DNA from: Rebecca billardiae RCC1528
Taxonomy: Eukaryota; Haptophyta
Assembly: GCA_965240325.2 (NCBI GenBank)
Contig: OZ251229.1
Span: 2,294,001 to 2,358,000, forward strand
Direction: 5' to 3'
Length of the DNA stretch: 64,000 nucleotides
In this document: positions 24,107 to 35,804 of the stretch, one piece after another
How the letters are laid out: every line of letters starts with the position of its first letter
Position numbering within the stretch: position 1 is the first letter of the stretch
Made by a program: the position numbers and the translations under genes
The notes under the pieces: model-generated
The model's input: the letters and a program-made list of their open reading frames with translations, nothing else
Told to the model about the DNA's origin: nothing
Database searches by the model: none

Positions 24107-26931
24107 ATGGCGGGCGCGGGTCGCCCCTCGATGCGCGGGCGCAGGGTGCTCGCCGCGCTGGCTGGCACGTCACTGCTGCTGGCGGGCGTCGCGCGCGGCG
24201 CGGCTGACTCCGTCGGCCGGAGCACGCTCGACCACTACCACTGCCTGGCAGAGTTCCGTGATGGCCAGTACGCGGTCCACTGGGCGCTTGGACCGCCGCC
24301 GCCGGGCTGCGACCCGACCGGGCTCGAGGAGTACCCGCATGGCCTCGTCGACCCGTGCTCGGAGCGCAAGATCGACCTCGCCGTGCAGGCGCGCTTCTTC
24401 GGCGACGACGCCGAGCGCGCCGAGCGCGAGGGCTTCTGGCTCGCGTTCGGGCTCGCCGAGGCGGGCGGCCTGCTCGGCGCGGACGTCGTCGCGTACGACT
24501 CGGCGTCCAAGCGGCTGGTGGACGCGCACACGCTCGAGACGCCGCACCTGATCGCCGACGACCGGAGCAACTGGGCGCTCGCGAACGCGAGCACGCGCGT
24601 CGAAGCGGCGCACGCGCCGCGCGGCCGCCTCTTCGAGGCGACGGTGCGCGTGAGCCGCAGCCTGCGCTCGACCGACCGCCGTCACGACCGCGACTTCGAC
24701 CCGGACGCCAACTACCCGTTCCTGCCCACGAAGGTGATCGGCAACGCGGGCGTGGGTCCGCTGCCCGCCGTGCTCGGCGAGCGCAGCCACACGCCCACGC
24801 ACGCGCAGGGCGCGCTCCGCTTCCACGCGCCCGGCTGCGTGGCGGACGTGCTGCTCGCACTGCGCGACACGCCGGGCGTTCGGCGCGTCGGCGTGAACGT
24901 CACCCACCAGCGCGTGAAGGGGCTGCGGAACAACAAGTACGCGGAGTACACGCACGTGTGCATCAACAAGGCCGACGTGCCCGGGCTCCCCGGCGGCGCG
25001 CTGCACATCCTCGCCATCGACGTGCTCCTGCAGCCCGCCAACGCCTCCAAGTATATTCACCATATGGGATTTAAGGGTGCTTACATCCCGTGCGGCCGCA
25101 AGCCGGCCGGCAAGATGATCGCCGAGGACCTGTTCTTCTGGACGGTGCGCGCCGCCGCCGCGCGCGCGCCGCCGCCGGCGAAGCTGCCCCGCCGCGCCGG
25201 CGCGAGCCGGCGCGAGCCGCGCGGGCGAGCGCTCGCGCCGACGCGCGCGCCCCCGCCACGCCGCCGCGCGCCCCCGCCCGCGCGCAGCATGGCGTGGAGC
25301 CAGTCTTGCTGCCGCCGGAGGCGGGCATCCGCATCGGCGACCGGCGCGGCTACCAGTCGTTCGTGATCCAGTACCACTACGAGCTGCCCGAGTCGAGCGC
25401 CGAGGTCTTCGACGCGTCGGGCGTGCAGCTCTACGTGACCGACCGGCTGCGCCGATACGACGCTGGAGTGATCCAGCTCGGCGACGGCGGGATCTCAATG
25501 ATCGACCGCGCGGTCGGCGAGGGGTACAACAAGCACGCGTTCACGTGCCCGTCGCAGTGCTCGCGCGACCACTTCCGGAACGACGTGCTGCACGTCTTCC
25601 GCCGCGGGCTGCACATGCACGCGCTGGGCACGATGATGAAGACCACGCAATTCTCCGCGAGCGGGCAGAAGATCCGCGAGGACGAAATCGACTTTTTCGA
25701 CTTCCATGCCGCGTCCGCGTTTGAGCCGCGCTCGATCGACAAGGGGTTCGTGATCCGGCGCGGCGACTGGTTCACGGTGGAGTGCACGTACCGCACCGAG
25801 CCGGGCTCGCCCAAGGCGAGCTTCGGCTTCGGGAGCAAGGACGAGATGTGCATTGACTTTGTGCACTGTGCGTGGCGCCGCGCGCGGCGCGCGGCCGCGC
25901 GCGCCTTGCCGCGCGCTGCGGACGGCGCACGCGCGCCGCGCCTGCTCCTGAGACGCGAGCTCGCGCCCCGCCTCTCGGTCCCGCGCCCCTGCCCTCGCCT
26001 GCGCGTGCGCCGACCGCAGATTACCCGAAGGAGGAGCCGGGTATGCCGCTCGCCCGGCACCAGCGCGCCAGGCTCCGTGGCGCCGCGCGCCCTCGCGCAA
26101 GCCCTGGCCTCCGCCGATGCGCCGGCAGGCGCCCCGCCCCGGCTCACTCGCTCCCCTCTCGTCGCGCGCGCGCGCGCGCCACCGCCGCCGCGCTCTGCGC
26201 GCGCGCGCGCCGCAGGCTACTGCTCGGCCAAGATGCCACTCGTCAAGATGATCGAGCAGTTTGTGGGCGACGACAAGCTCAAGAACAAGCTCAAGATGCT
26301 GCCAAACGCGCAGTCGATCACCGAGGGCGGCGACGACGCGTGTCACGGCTCGTACACCAACTCGGAGCGGCTGAGCTCGGCGGCCGAGCTCCGCCGCGCG
26401 TGGGGCGGCGCCGCGCCCAAGGCTCTGCCGAACAGCAGCTCCTACTTCTTCCCGGACTCGAAGCCGGTGAAGCCCGCCGCTCCGGCGAGGCCCGCAGCCG
26501 GGGCGCAGGGCGCGGCCGTCACCCCTGCACCCGCCGGCGCGGCGCCGAAGCAGGCGCAGCCAGCCGCGGCCACGCAGCCGCCCAAAGCGCCGGCCACGAA
26601 GCCGGCCCCCAGCAGCGGCACAGCCACCCCAAGCGCCAGCGCCACGGCCGCTCCTGCAGGCGCGCGCGCACCAGCGGAGCCGGTGGCTCGCAAGGGCGGT
26701 GCGACGTCAACTGCCACGCCGCCCACCCCCGCTGCTCCGTCGGCGAATCGGACAGCGGCAGCTTCGGCGAATCACGCTGCGTCTCCGTCCCTGTCGCCAG
26801 CAGCAGCACCGACGACCAGCCCCAACGTGACTGCACCCGGCAAAGCGCCACCCGCGCCGGCGGCGGCGGCGGCGGCGAGCCGGCCAGGAGCATCAGCAGC
26901 TGCTGCTGGGAATAAGGCCGCGAATAAGTAA
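24107..26931 (+). CDS. DOMON plus copper type II ascorbate-dependent monooxygenase (dopamine beta-hydroxylase family)
   Basis: Four exons: 24107-25144, 25288-25867, 26020-26040 (a 21-nt micro-exon) and 26216-26931; 784 residues. Signal peptide (LAALAGTSLLLAGVARG), a DOMON domain (about 40-190), then the two monooxygenase domains. The HHM motif (about residue 318) matches the family CuH histidines. After the first splice, FFWT joins HGVEPVLLPPEAGIRIG. The CuM site is complete: LHMHALG gives the HxH pair (about 455) and DEMCIDFVH gives the Met (about 533). The micro-exon completes FVHYYPKEEPG, the block where DBH has VHYYP, so it is required. A Pro/Ala-rich tail of about 150 residues follows. 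The family hydroxylates substrates at a carbon using copper, oxygen and ascorbate in the secretory path; the substrate here is unknown. Confidence 0.88.
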
Positions 26932-27010
26932 GCTCGGCGCTGGGACTGACCAGGCCGGCCGCCGGCAGGCGGCGCAGCGGCAGTCGCGCGCACTGCATAT
27001 ATATATAATT

Positions 27011-29268
27011 ATGGCCCGCGGTGCAGGGCGGAGCGCGTAGCGTGGAGCCCCGCCGGGGGCCCTCACTACGTTGTCAAAAAGATCTTTTGATCAAAGAAAG
27101 GGGACGGGGGACGATTTTGAGGGCTGTTGGAGGGTGAGTTTTCGCTTTTTCGAGGGGTTCATTCGCCGCCCATTGCTCTGCATTAGCAAGACGCGATTGA
27201 CGAAATAAGCGCGCCCACGCCATTCCGCATAAGTCGATGGACGGACGTGCATTTGTCAGTATATCTGGGTGAACGAATCTGCGATTTGTTGTAAATCTTC
27301 ATAGCATATTGCCAAATAGGACGAGGACCCAAGCGCTTGGGTCCTCGTCCTATTTGGCGCGTGGGTGCGGGCTGAGGGCTCCTGGCAAAAAGTCTTCGTC
27401 AAGTACTCAACTTTACTAACGACGAACCTTTGCGCGCTGCCAAATTACTCAACTTTACACCTAATAATGACCCCAGTGGGCGGAAATGGCCATATCTCCC
27501 GGAGATCGGGAGTACTCACACGTGTGAGTCATGTTTCGTCCTTTTTTCCGAGACGTTGATTGGTCAAACGCTCAGCATTCTATGTCCACAATTCCATATC
27601 GACACAACACAACTCCTACCAACCTGTGTCACTAAAAACCTTGGGTTAGCTGCACAACGACCAATCAGCGCGCAGCGAGCGGAGAGACTCGAAACCCGAG
27701 ATTCACTCACGCGCATTTACTATGATGTTTGCTCTTCGCCCATGCCAACTTTGCTATTGACAAAAACGCGCAGCGGCTTGGTTACGACCCATCATAGAAA
27801 TCTAGACGACCACCAATCAGCACACAGCAAACGAGACAACCTTCACTTTCGAGCGGGCGAAAGGAGCTTTGCCTTCAACCCGCAGGCATATGCGTTCTCG
27901 CTGGCACGCGGCGCGCGCTGCCGCTCGCCGCCGCTGCGCTCGATGCGAGCGCGGCCGCCGCCGCGGCAGCGCGCGGGCCGGGCGGCTGCGAGGACCCGGG
28001 CGCGCTCGTGCGCAAGCGGCGGCGCCCGGTGGGCGGCGCGGCGGCGCCCGCCGACGCGCACGGCAAGAGCGAAGGCTGCGGTGCGCTGAGTGACGCCGAG
28101 GTGGAGGCCGCGGCCAGCGAGCTCGCGCGGCCCGGCGCGCGCGCGGTGCGGCTCGGGCTGGGGCACGAGGCGCGGACGGCGGCGCGCTCGGCGGCACCGG
28201 CGCGCAGGATGCGCTCGCCTGCCCGCTCGCGCGGCACGCGGCTGCGAGGCGCAGCGCGAGCCGCCGGGCTAGGCCGCGTGCGCCGAGGCGGGCGAGACGC
28301 TCGGCGTGCTCGGCGGCGCGCTCGGCATCACGGCGCGCTGCTGGCGGCGCTGCTCGCGTGCCCTTCCATCGTCTCGCTCGCCACATCCGCCGCGACGGAG
28401 CAGTCCAGCAGCAGCACCGTTTCCGGCATGCGCACGCTGGCGCTCGCGCACGCCAACTGCGAGTGCGGAGGCGCTGGGCGCCGAGCTGGCGAAGCGCGGC
28501 GCCGAGCTCGACGCGCTGCGCGACGCGGCGACGGACGCGCTGCCGCTGGGCGCGCGTGGCGCCCTCGTCGCGACGCCCCGTGCAGCAGCTCGAGCAGCCA
28601 GCTGTGGAGTAGACGGCCGTCGAGGCGATCGGCGCCGGGTGCCAGCGCGCACGGGCTCAGCCCGTGCCGCTGGCTCGGGCCGCCGCAGCCGTCTTCGAGG
28701 CCGACGCGGCGGAGGAGGCGGCGGGCGAGCTGACGGCGGCGCGGTCCGGCGGTGGAGCAGGCGCGCACGCGCGGCGGCAGGCGCGACGCGCCGCTCGCCT
28801 CGTTCCACCCCGAGCTCCGCTCGGTCTCGGTGCGCGGCTGCCGGTAGCGCAGGCCGGGGCAGCACTGCGTGGCGCGCGCTCTCGCTCCGTCTGCCGGCAC
28901 GAGGTGCGCCGGCTGAGTGAGCGACCAGCGGCCCGTCGTCGAGCGCATGGCGCCGCGCGAGCACCTCAAGCAGACTGTGCGCCCGCACGCGCGCACGCGC
29001 CGGCCCGCGCCGCGCGGCGCCTATCGCCCTGCCTGCGCGCGCGCGCCGCCCCGCGGCGGCCGCTTCCCCGCGCGGCGGCCCGCCGGCGACAGTCCTCGGC
29101 CCGCCGGCCCGGTGGGCGGCAACTGAGTTGTGGCGGTGGCAGCTCCGAGGCGAACGAACTGTTACACATGATTGTCCGACTGAGACAGCACTCAGCAGCC
29201 GACGGAGGGTGCACCGCGGGCCCCTAACTGCGTTGGTTCTACGGAACGGGACCGCGGAACGCGGTCAT
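27011..29268 (+). mobile_element. Element 2: complete terminal-hairpin mobile element, 2.26 kb
   Basis: Left end begins ATGGCCCGCGGTGCAGGGCG; right end closes with the hairpin GACCGCGGAACGCGGTC then AT. Both junctions carry TA (TA|TGGCC, GGTCA|TA), a possible TA target duplication. Order inside: left hairpin block, AT-richer conserved part with a 48-nt perfect palindrome (27311-27358), GC-rich gene-like cargo (about 27890-28430), a part shared with element 6 that includes coiled-coil-like EALGAELAKRGAELDALRD, and the right end. No transposase or polymerase ORF is visible, so it is non-autonomous. Near-identical to element 6 outside the cargo. Confidence 0.8.
27311..27358. repeat. 48-nt perfect palindrome inside element 2
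   Basis: GCCAAATAGGACGAGG, then ACCCAAGC, is followed at once by its exact reverse complement. The matching site in element 6 (about 60727-60765) is degraded, keeping a smaller CCAGCGC-GT-GCGCTGG hairpin. Confidence 0.95.
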
Positions 29269-31253
29269 AGCTGATTATTCGTAGTGATATTAAATAAGCA
29301 GCATCAGTAGCCGGCATATAGATTACTAGTGCCAGATGACGTGACGATGATATATGTAAAATATATCAGAATAAGTAATGATCGGCTACGCCGATCTTCG
29401 GGTAGTGAACAACGAAGTTGACGGCGCACGGCCCTATAGTGGCTAGTTGTCGCGTTCTGTCTTATTCGTCACGAATCACGCAGCTTGTGAATGTGAGCAG
29501 CAGCCGGCTTGTGACGACACGGTCGGACGGTCGGACGGTGCCATGCGCCGAATGCAGCCGAGTCACTGGCGAGTCCGACAGCCGGGCCGGGCGGCGCCGG
29601 GGGTGCACGCGAGCTCGCACGCGCGTTGTGTGCGCAGCCGCGCTGCGCGCAGAGCAGCCACTCAGCGCCGCGCCCGACCACTACGCGAGAAGCCGCTGCG
29701 CCGCGCGCAGCGGCAGCAGCGGCGCCTCCGCAGCGCGCGCCGAGCCGCCACCTCCCGCCCGCCTCACGGCCGCGGCCGCGGCGCGCGAGCGACTTGCGGC
29801 TTGCGGCGGCGGCGGGCAGCGGCGGCGCGGCGAGCGCGCACAGCGGCCCCTCGAGCGTGCGGCCGAGCGCCGCCGCGTACGTCGGGTCGCGCGCCGCGCG
29901 CCGTCGCCCACACGGCAGCAGCCCCGCGTGCGCCGCCGTCTGCCACGAGGCCGAGGGCGCGGAGCACGGTGGTGCCGACACATTTTGGAGGCGCGCGCCG
30001 TCGAGGCGCGGGACGGGCGGGAGGGCGGACGGGGGCGGGAGGAGCGGCGGCGGCGGCGGCGGCGCGTTGCGCGAGCCGCAGCGTACGCCCGCGCCGATCT
30101 TGAATCTCGACGGCGGCGGTGCGGCGGCCGTGGCAGCGCGTGCGCGCGCGTTGACCAACGGCGGCGCGGCCCGTCTGCCGTCTGCGACGGCGGCACGGTG
30201 CGGCAAGGGCAGCGGCGGCGCGACGGCGTCGGCGGTGGCGCGCTCGCACAGCGTCTGCCGCCCGCGTGCGCCGCCGTCGTCACCGTCGTCGCCGCGACGG
30301 CGGCACTGTGCGCCGACCGGTTAGCGCCCTCCGGCTCCGCCCCTGCGCTGACTGACGGGACGCCGAGGAGTTGACGGAGGGCGTGCGCGCGAGGTCGGCG
30401 GCGGTGTGCGCGGCGGCGCTGGGCGAGTGCGCCAGCTTCTCGGGCAGCGCATGCCCCGCCGCGCGCCTGCCGCCGCCCAGGCTCCCCGGCGCTCGGCCGC
30501 GCGCCACGCCGCCGCGCGCGCGCACTGGGCGGCACGTGCGCACGGCGGCACCGTCGACGGAACATGACGCCTCGCGATCTGAATCGTCACGCGACTTATG
30601 CTGGTAGTCTTATTTTCGATCACACCCGCATTGGCTTCGGAATCAGTTTGCAATAAGGGGTGAGGAATCTTGAATGACAATCGCAATAATTGCCCTTCCG
30701 CTCAGGCTGTCTAGGACACACTCACTACACTTCTTTCATCAGAGAGCTCTTAATCCTCGCAGATAAAGATTTCGAATCCCACCCGCATTGGGCCAAGAAG
30801 CCAATAACAGATGACTTCGTCCTATTTGCTTCCGATTTCTTCTATTACTTACTATCCAAGGATTAAGGAGCAGTACAAACGCAATCATGAGCAGCGAAAT
30901 GGACTCAAATGCTCGGTTTCACACCTAACTAAATCCACCTACAAAAATCCCCCCAAATCCTGCGCGCATCCTCTTTTTTGATTTTGCGGAGCACGTGCGC
31001 CGCCCCCCCCCGGCTTTCGCTCACGCTCAGACCTTTCGGGGGGGCCGTGCGCCATAATGCTGATATATGCCTGATGCCATCGTCCTGCGTCCAGCATTGA
31101 AGTACGGTCTACGGATGCCAGCAGCAAGTTAATAGTTATTGAGTCTGCTCCGCGCGAGTGCGCTCGTCAGATGCCGATATGCCGATGATGGCTGCTGACT
31201 ACGACAGGCCTCACTTAATTGAGCATTGACTACTAAGTAATATATGTGGCGTT
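29269..31253. other. Gene-poor region with GC-rich gene-fragment-like core
   Basis: 29530-30560 is GC-rich and carries overlapping ORFs on both strands; short protein-like patches occur on the minus strand (PTYAAALGRTLEGPLCALA, GHALPEKLAHSPSAAAH) but in different frames, so no gene model holds. The flanks (29269-29500 and 30600-31250) are AT-richer, with a GATCGGC-TAC-GCCGATC hairpin near 29382. Possibly an old, end-less cargo block. Confidence 0.35.
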
Positions 31254-32541
31254 ATGGCCCGCGGTGCAGGGCGGAGCGCGCAGCGTGGAGCCCGCACCAG
31301 CGGGCCCGAACCACGTTTCAAAAAGATCTTTGATCAAGAAAAAAGGGACGGGGGGCGGCGGAAAAAAAGGGACGGGGGGCGATTTTTAGGGCTGGCGGAG
31401 ACCGAGTTTCGAGTTTTTGAGATCGCATTGAGAGGTCTATCAGGCCAAAAAAAACCGCGCCCAGCTGATTCCCTTAAGTAAAGTGCGATCTGGACGTCAG
31501 CTGGACGTGACATTAGTGTAACGGTTCGTTACGAGCGAATCGTACTCGTCTTCCCGGATCGCGTGACGTCCGGACTGGGCCACATCCGGATCGTCGGAGG
31601 TGACGTGCCCCGGCACGATGGGCGATGGCGGATATGCGGGACGGCGCCTGCACGTGCCTCCGGACCCGCCTCCCGCTTGCTGCTCACGCAGTCAGCTGCG
31701 ACCGTGGCGCATGATCGCAGAAGCAGTGCCGGCAGTACGGCCTGCATCAGCTAGTGCCGCGCCGTCGTGGCGCGCGCGGTACGGTTGCGCGTTTGCAGCG
31801 CTCGCCGGCCTCGGCGACGGCACGCGCGTGCGGCTCAGGTGTGTCAAATGCGGTCTCGTCGGCGCGCTTTCGCCTGCCACCTCGTGCACCCGTGCCGCCA
31901 GTTTCATCGTCTTCATGAGGACTGCTGCTGCTGTCGCCATCCGCTCTCCATCACCCCGAGTCGCCGGTCGCGCGGCGCGCGCGGTAGGCACTAGGCAGGG
32001 CGTACGGTCACTCACCCGTGCAACGGGTCAAGTGGCCAGAGTACGTCTGGTCGTTGGCTGGCACGGGCCGCAGCGCTAAAGCACCCTGCTGTCACACCCG
32101 ACTCCTTCAGTACTCCGAGCTCCGCGGCACGACTCACTCGGCACGATCGCGGACGGGTCGGATCCGAGCTGATCAGCCAGAGTTGGACACAGTTTGGCAG
32201 CTACTAGTAGTAATTCCGATGCCGATGGCACGATCGCGGACGGGTCGGATCCGAGCTGATCAGCCAGTTGGACATTTGGCAGCTAGTTGTCAGACGGACG
32301 TCCGATTTGACGACCGGTGCCGGGTGCGGTCTCAGGTCCGCTGCTGTGATTGTGTGAAGTGTGAATGAGTCTCGCGGTCGCGCAGGCAGGGCGACGGTCG
32401 GACTAATATATAGCTTCAGTCATCTCAGAACCGACTTCAACTGGCGAACTGCCACTACGGCGGAGAGCCGCGATTGCACGGCCACCGCGGGCCCCCAACT
32501 GCGTTGATTCTATGCAGAAAAGGACCGCGGAACGCGGTCAT
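31254..32541 (+). mobile_element. Element 3: complete terminal-hairpin mobile element, 1.29 kb
   Basis: Both family ends are present: ATGGCCCGCGGTGCAGGGCG at the left and the GACCGCGGAACGCGGTC hairpin at the right. Belongs to the left-end subfamily with ACGTTTCAAAAAGATCTTTG and the palindrome GTAACG-GTT-CGTTAC at 31518-31532. Cargo at 31550-32100 is GC-rich; the minus strand reads MATAAAVLMKTMKLAARVHE, like the first exon of some gene. A 41-nt segment (GCACGATCGCGGACGGGTCG onward) is duplicated at about 32141 and 32227. It appears inserted into a copy of the 40032-42477 repeat. Confidence 0.75.
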
Positions 32542-32555
32542 ATTGGCACATATCA

Positions 32556-33390
32556 ATAACTGAGTGTCTAAGAGCGACACCAAGATCCGGCTCGCTTGGC
32601 ATCATCAACCAGCTGTCCGGCCGGGGCGCCAGCCGCCCAGCGCGCGCAGTCCTGGTCGGACCCTTTTCGGCAGCCAATCCCGATCCGGTCGGCACCGGGC
32701 ACCGCCTGCAGGACTTGCTCGGCGATTCCTGAATATCCTGTTCCATCCGAGGCGACTCTGCCGCTCGGCACGGCTCGGCCCAAGGTACGGGGGCACCATG
32801 ACACAAGGCGCCGAGCTGAGCAGGGGGCCCACGACACCGCACGCTACACTCTCCTCCGACCACTCTTGTGAGCTCGGCACACAGGAGGTGTATACTCACT
32901 GTATACGCTGCTTTGGTAGTCCCCTCTGCTCGGTGAGGTTGCTGCTGTCAGCGCCTCCGCCCTGCAGCGCCGCACCGCAGCCGCGTCGTCATCGCTCGTC
33001 CGGCATCACATTCTCGTCCAGCAGCTCACGTGCTGCCGCGTCAGCTCCACAGCGGCGGTTCACTGTTTGCCCACCCTCCCACCCTCTGTCTGGGATAACG
33101 GTGCTGTGCAACCCGTGCTGTCTGGTCAGCCAGATCGGCCGTCGACCTCCGTGACTGACGGACCTCACGGGCGCCCTCTCGACCACGGGCAGCTGCGCCT
33201 CCGCACTGCCCGCGCCCGTCGTTCGTTGGTAAAATCCCGACCTATGTAACATGATCACAGTGTCCCACTCCCAATCATGATCATCGTGCGGACTGTCCCA
33301 AGACGCAGTCCACGCCACGACCCGATCCAGCTCTCGGTCGTGCTCGACGCTTCGAGCGAGCAGGGCATGGCCGCATGGCGGAGTGGTGAC
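32556..33390 (+). repeat. Diverged fourth copy of the 0.8-kb repeat family
   Basis: Begins ATAACTGAGTGTCT and ends near GGCATGGCGGAGTGG-like sequence, following the unit order of 40032-42477 (CTCACGGGCGCCCTCTCGAC, CGTCGTTCGTTG, ATCATGATCATCGTG) with many substitutions and indels. Its 3' flank, after a CA/TA microsatellite, also matches (AACGACGTGGTATGCAAC at about 33482 and 42490). Confidence 0.7.
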
Positions 33391-33776
33391 ACACACACAC
33401 ACACACACACACTGACACACACACACACACACACATATATACATATATTCATATATATATATATATGTACATATATATATTAACGACGTGGTATGCAACG
33501 GGCAGGCGTCAGAGTCAGCAAGCTGTAGCAGCAGATCGAGCAGCAGCTAGAGACAAACACCAGGGTCAGCGCTCCTCGCCGTCACGTCCCCCCCCCTCGT
33601 AGTCGCCCATCACTCCATCAGTCTCCATCGCCGAGTGGAAGCTCGACGCACCGTCTGGTGTCGACGCGCGCGCGCCACCGCGGTGGTCGCGGTGCCACGC
33701 GTCGTCAGCCGTCGTATATATATATATATGCGGTTAATGCTATTTTAAACATGCATATATATTAATTTTATTAAAC
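33391..33776. other. CA and TA microsatellites and flank
   Basis: (CA)n at 33391-33436, then TA-rich to 33481, then unremarkable sequence and a second TA tract at 33716-33730. Confidence 0.7.
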
Positions 33777-35411
33777 ATGACCGCGTTCCGCGGTCCTTTT
33801 CCGTAGAACGAACGTAGTTCGGGGCCCGCGGTGGCGGTGCACCCTCCGTCGCAGTCGTCCCGTACGTAACTAGACTCCATCCAGCGGCGCGCCGCCCAGC
33901 GCCGCGCCGCCGCCGGCCCGGCCGGCCGGCCGGGCGCGGGCGCGTCGGCGGCTGGCGTGCGCCGAGTGTGGATGTCGGTCGTCGGCCGAGCTGCCCTCAT
34001 CACAGAGTCAGACGGCCCTTACCTGACCCCCTGCGCGTGCGCGACGGCCGACAGGCGGATGCGACTCGGCGTGATCGACGCACGAGCGCGACTCTTGCAC
34101 GCCAGGCCACCGGCGGAGCTGACTGACAGCCAGGGAGCCGACGGTGCGGGACCGCGCATTCGACCGTTCGTTCGGGCCTGCCGCTGACCGTCGTCGCCGC
34201 GACGCCAGCAGCGCAGGAGTAGATGATAGATCTGCAGGTCAGTAGGGTTCGACCTGCGCGCCTGCGCGACGGCCGACAGGCGGGCGCGAGGCGTGAGCGA
34301 CGCATGAGCGCGACTCTACGTGCACACCAGGCGACACGCGGCCTGAGCTGACTGACCGAGCCAGGGAGCACGGTGCGAGCAGCCATGCAGCACCGGTGCT
34401 TGCGCGCGCCGCGCGTGCACGGGGTGACACACCTCGGTCAGGCTCGGCACGCGTCGCAGAGGCACGGCCAGCTCTGGGCACGCCAGGCGCCCAGGCCACG
34501 CGGAGCTGACAGCCACGAGGAGCCGACGGCGCCGCGGGGCCGCGGCCAGTTCGACTTGCGCCTGCTCTGAAGAAGAGTTCTGGGAGACCCTGGCGGAGAG
34601 GCATGGCAAGGGGGGCGTGTGGTGAAGTCGGAGACTCAGAGATCGATCAGTCCGGCATCATGCGCCGCTGCCCCCGAGCTTGCGAGAGCCCGAACACAGG
34701 GCGGCGGCTGCGGCGGCGGCGGCGCGGCCGCGCGGCCGGCCGCGCAGGCATCGACAGGGCGCGGCAGGGGCGTGCGGAGTGACTAGTGAGCGGGCACGAA
34801 CGCGATGTCGACGGCCGTCGGGACCCGCCGCAGACGCGCGCTCCAGGCGCCACTCGGCACTCGCCACTGCGCGCACCTGCCCATCGAGCGCCCCCTTGGA
34901 GGCTTGGACCAAGAGTCGTCGCGGCTGGCGCTCGCCACCCCGAAGGAACCTGCGCACGTGCTTGCGACGGCGGCAGGTTTTGAGCTCGCCAGCTCGGTAA
35001 GTCAGTGACTATGGAATGGGCTGGCAACGAATAGCTGCGCGGGTATTTTCAATAAGGCTTGCGCGGGTTTTAGACTCTAGATACCAACCGCCGCGAAGCC
35101 AAGTTCATATTCATCAAGGCGGAGGCAAACTATCACACATGAACGAGAGTCTACCCACAAAATTTACCCAGCCTGGCACACTTGGGCGTGGGTTTCGTTG
35201 ATTCCTCTGTTCACTATTCAAGACGGCGGCCGCGTCCTTTTTCGACGCTAATGCACCTGTAAGGGAGTCTCAAAATCGAAACTCGGTCTCCTCCAGCCCT
35301 AAAAAATCGCCCCCCGTCCCTTTTTTCTTGATCAAAGATCTTTTTGAAACGTGGTTCGGGCCCGCTGGTGCGGGCTCCACGCTGCGCGCTCCGCCCTGCA
35401 CCGCGGGCCAT
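33777..35411 (-). mobile_element. Element 4: complete terminal-hairpin mobile element, 1.63 kb, inverted
   Basis: Right end at 33777 (ATGACCGCGTTCCGCGGTCC) and left end at 35411 (reading inward ATGGCCCGCGGTGCAGGGCG). Cargo holds two imperfect copies of a GCGACGGCCGACAGGCGG-led block, at about 34040-34185 and 34265-34390, and another GC-rich part at 34650-35000. No intact ORF with family similarity. Flanks are AT-rich; no clear target duplication. Confidence 0.75.
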
Positions 35412-35804
35412 TATTGTTATTTTAACTTATTATTTATAAATAATATTTAATAAATCGGCATCACAGTGTGCAGTCTTGCCGCTCCGGGGCGTCATGATGT
35501 CACGAGACATGACCTCGACCTCGCGATCGCGTGCGATCCGCCGTGCGGAAGACGTGCGCCTGCCAGCCGCAGCAAAGTGACCCCCCCAACTCCCAAGCGG
35601 CTGCGCGCTGCAGCCTGCAGGCGAAGGCGCCACACCCCACGATGCCGCGCGCAAGGCGCCGCGGCGAGAGCCAGCAGACAACTGACAACTCACCACCCCA
35701 CAAGAGCTAGCGTGGCGCCCGCCCGAGCGTTGGGCCGACTTGGCCACGCTTGGAAAGTGGTGGGCCCGGCACGGCCATTGGCCCGATTGGCCGCGGCCGC
35801 GGAT
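35412..35804. other. Intergenic / 3' flank of transketolase
   Basis: AT-rich to 35455, then GC-rich. No gene seen. Confidence 0.5.

Noticed and set aside
27430-28089. 219-residue ORF in element 2 starting in the AT-rich part
   Set aside because: The same region in element 6 has indels that break the frame, so it is not under coding constraint.
29251-29268. Helitron 3' end (hairpin near the terminus)
   Set aside because: The hairpin reaches the very end followed by AT, with no CTRR motif, and no TC start at the left end; Rep/helicase sequence is absent.
29469-30206. 245-residue minus-strand ORF between elements 2 and 3
   Set aside because: Ala/Pro/Arg-rich low complexity; protein-like patches lie in different frames and no domain is visible, so only a region note is given.
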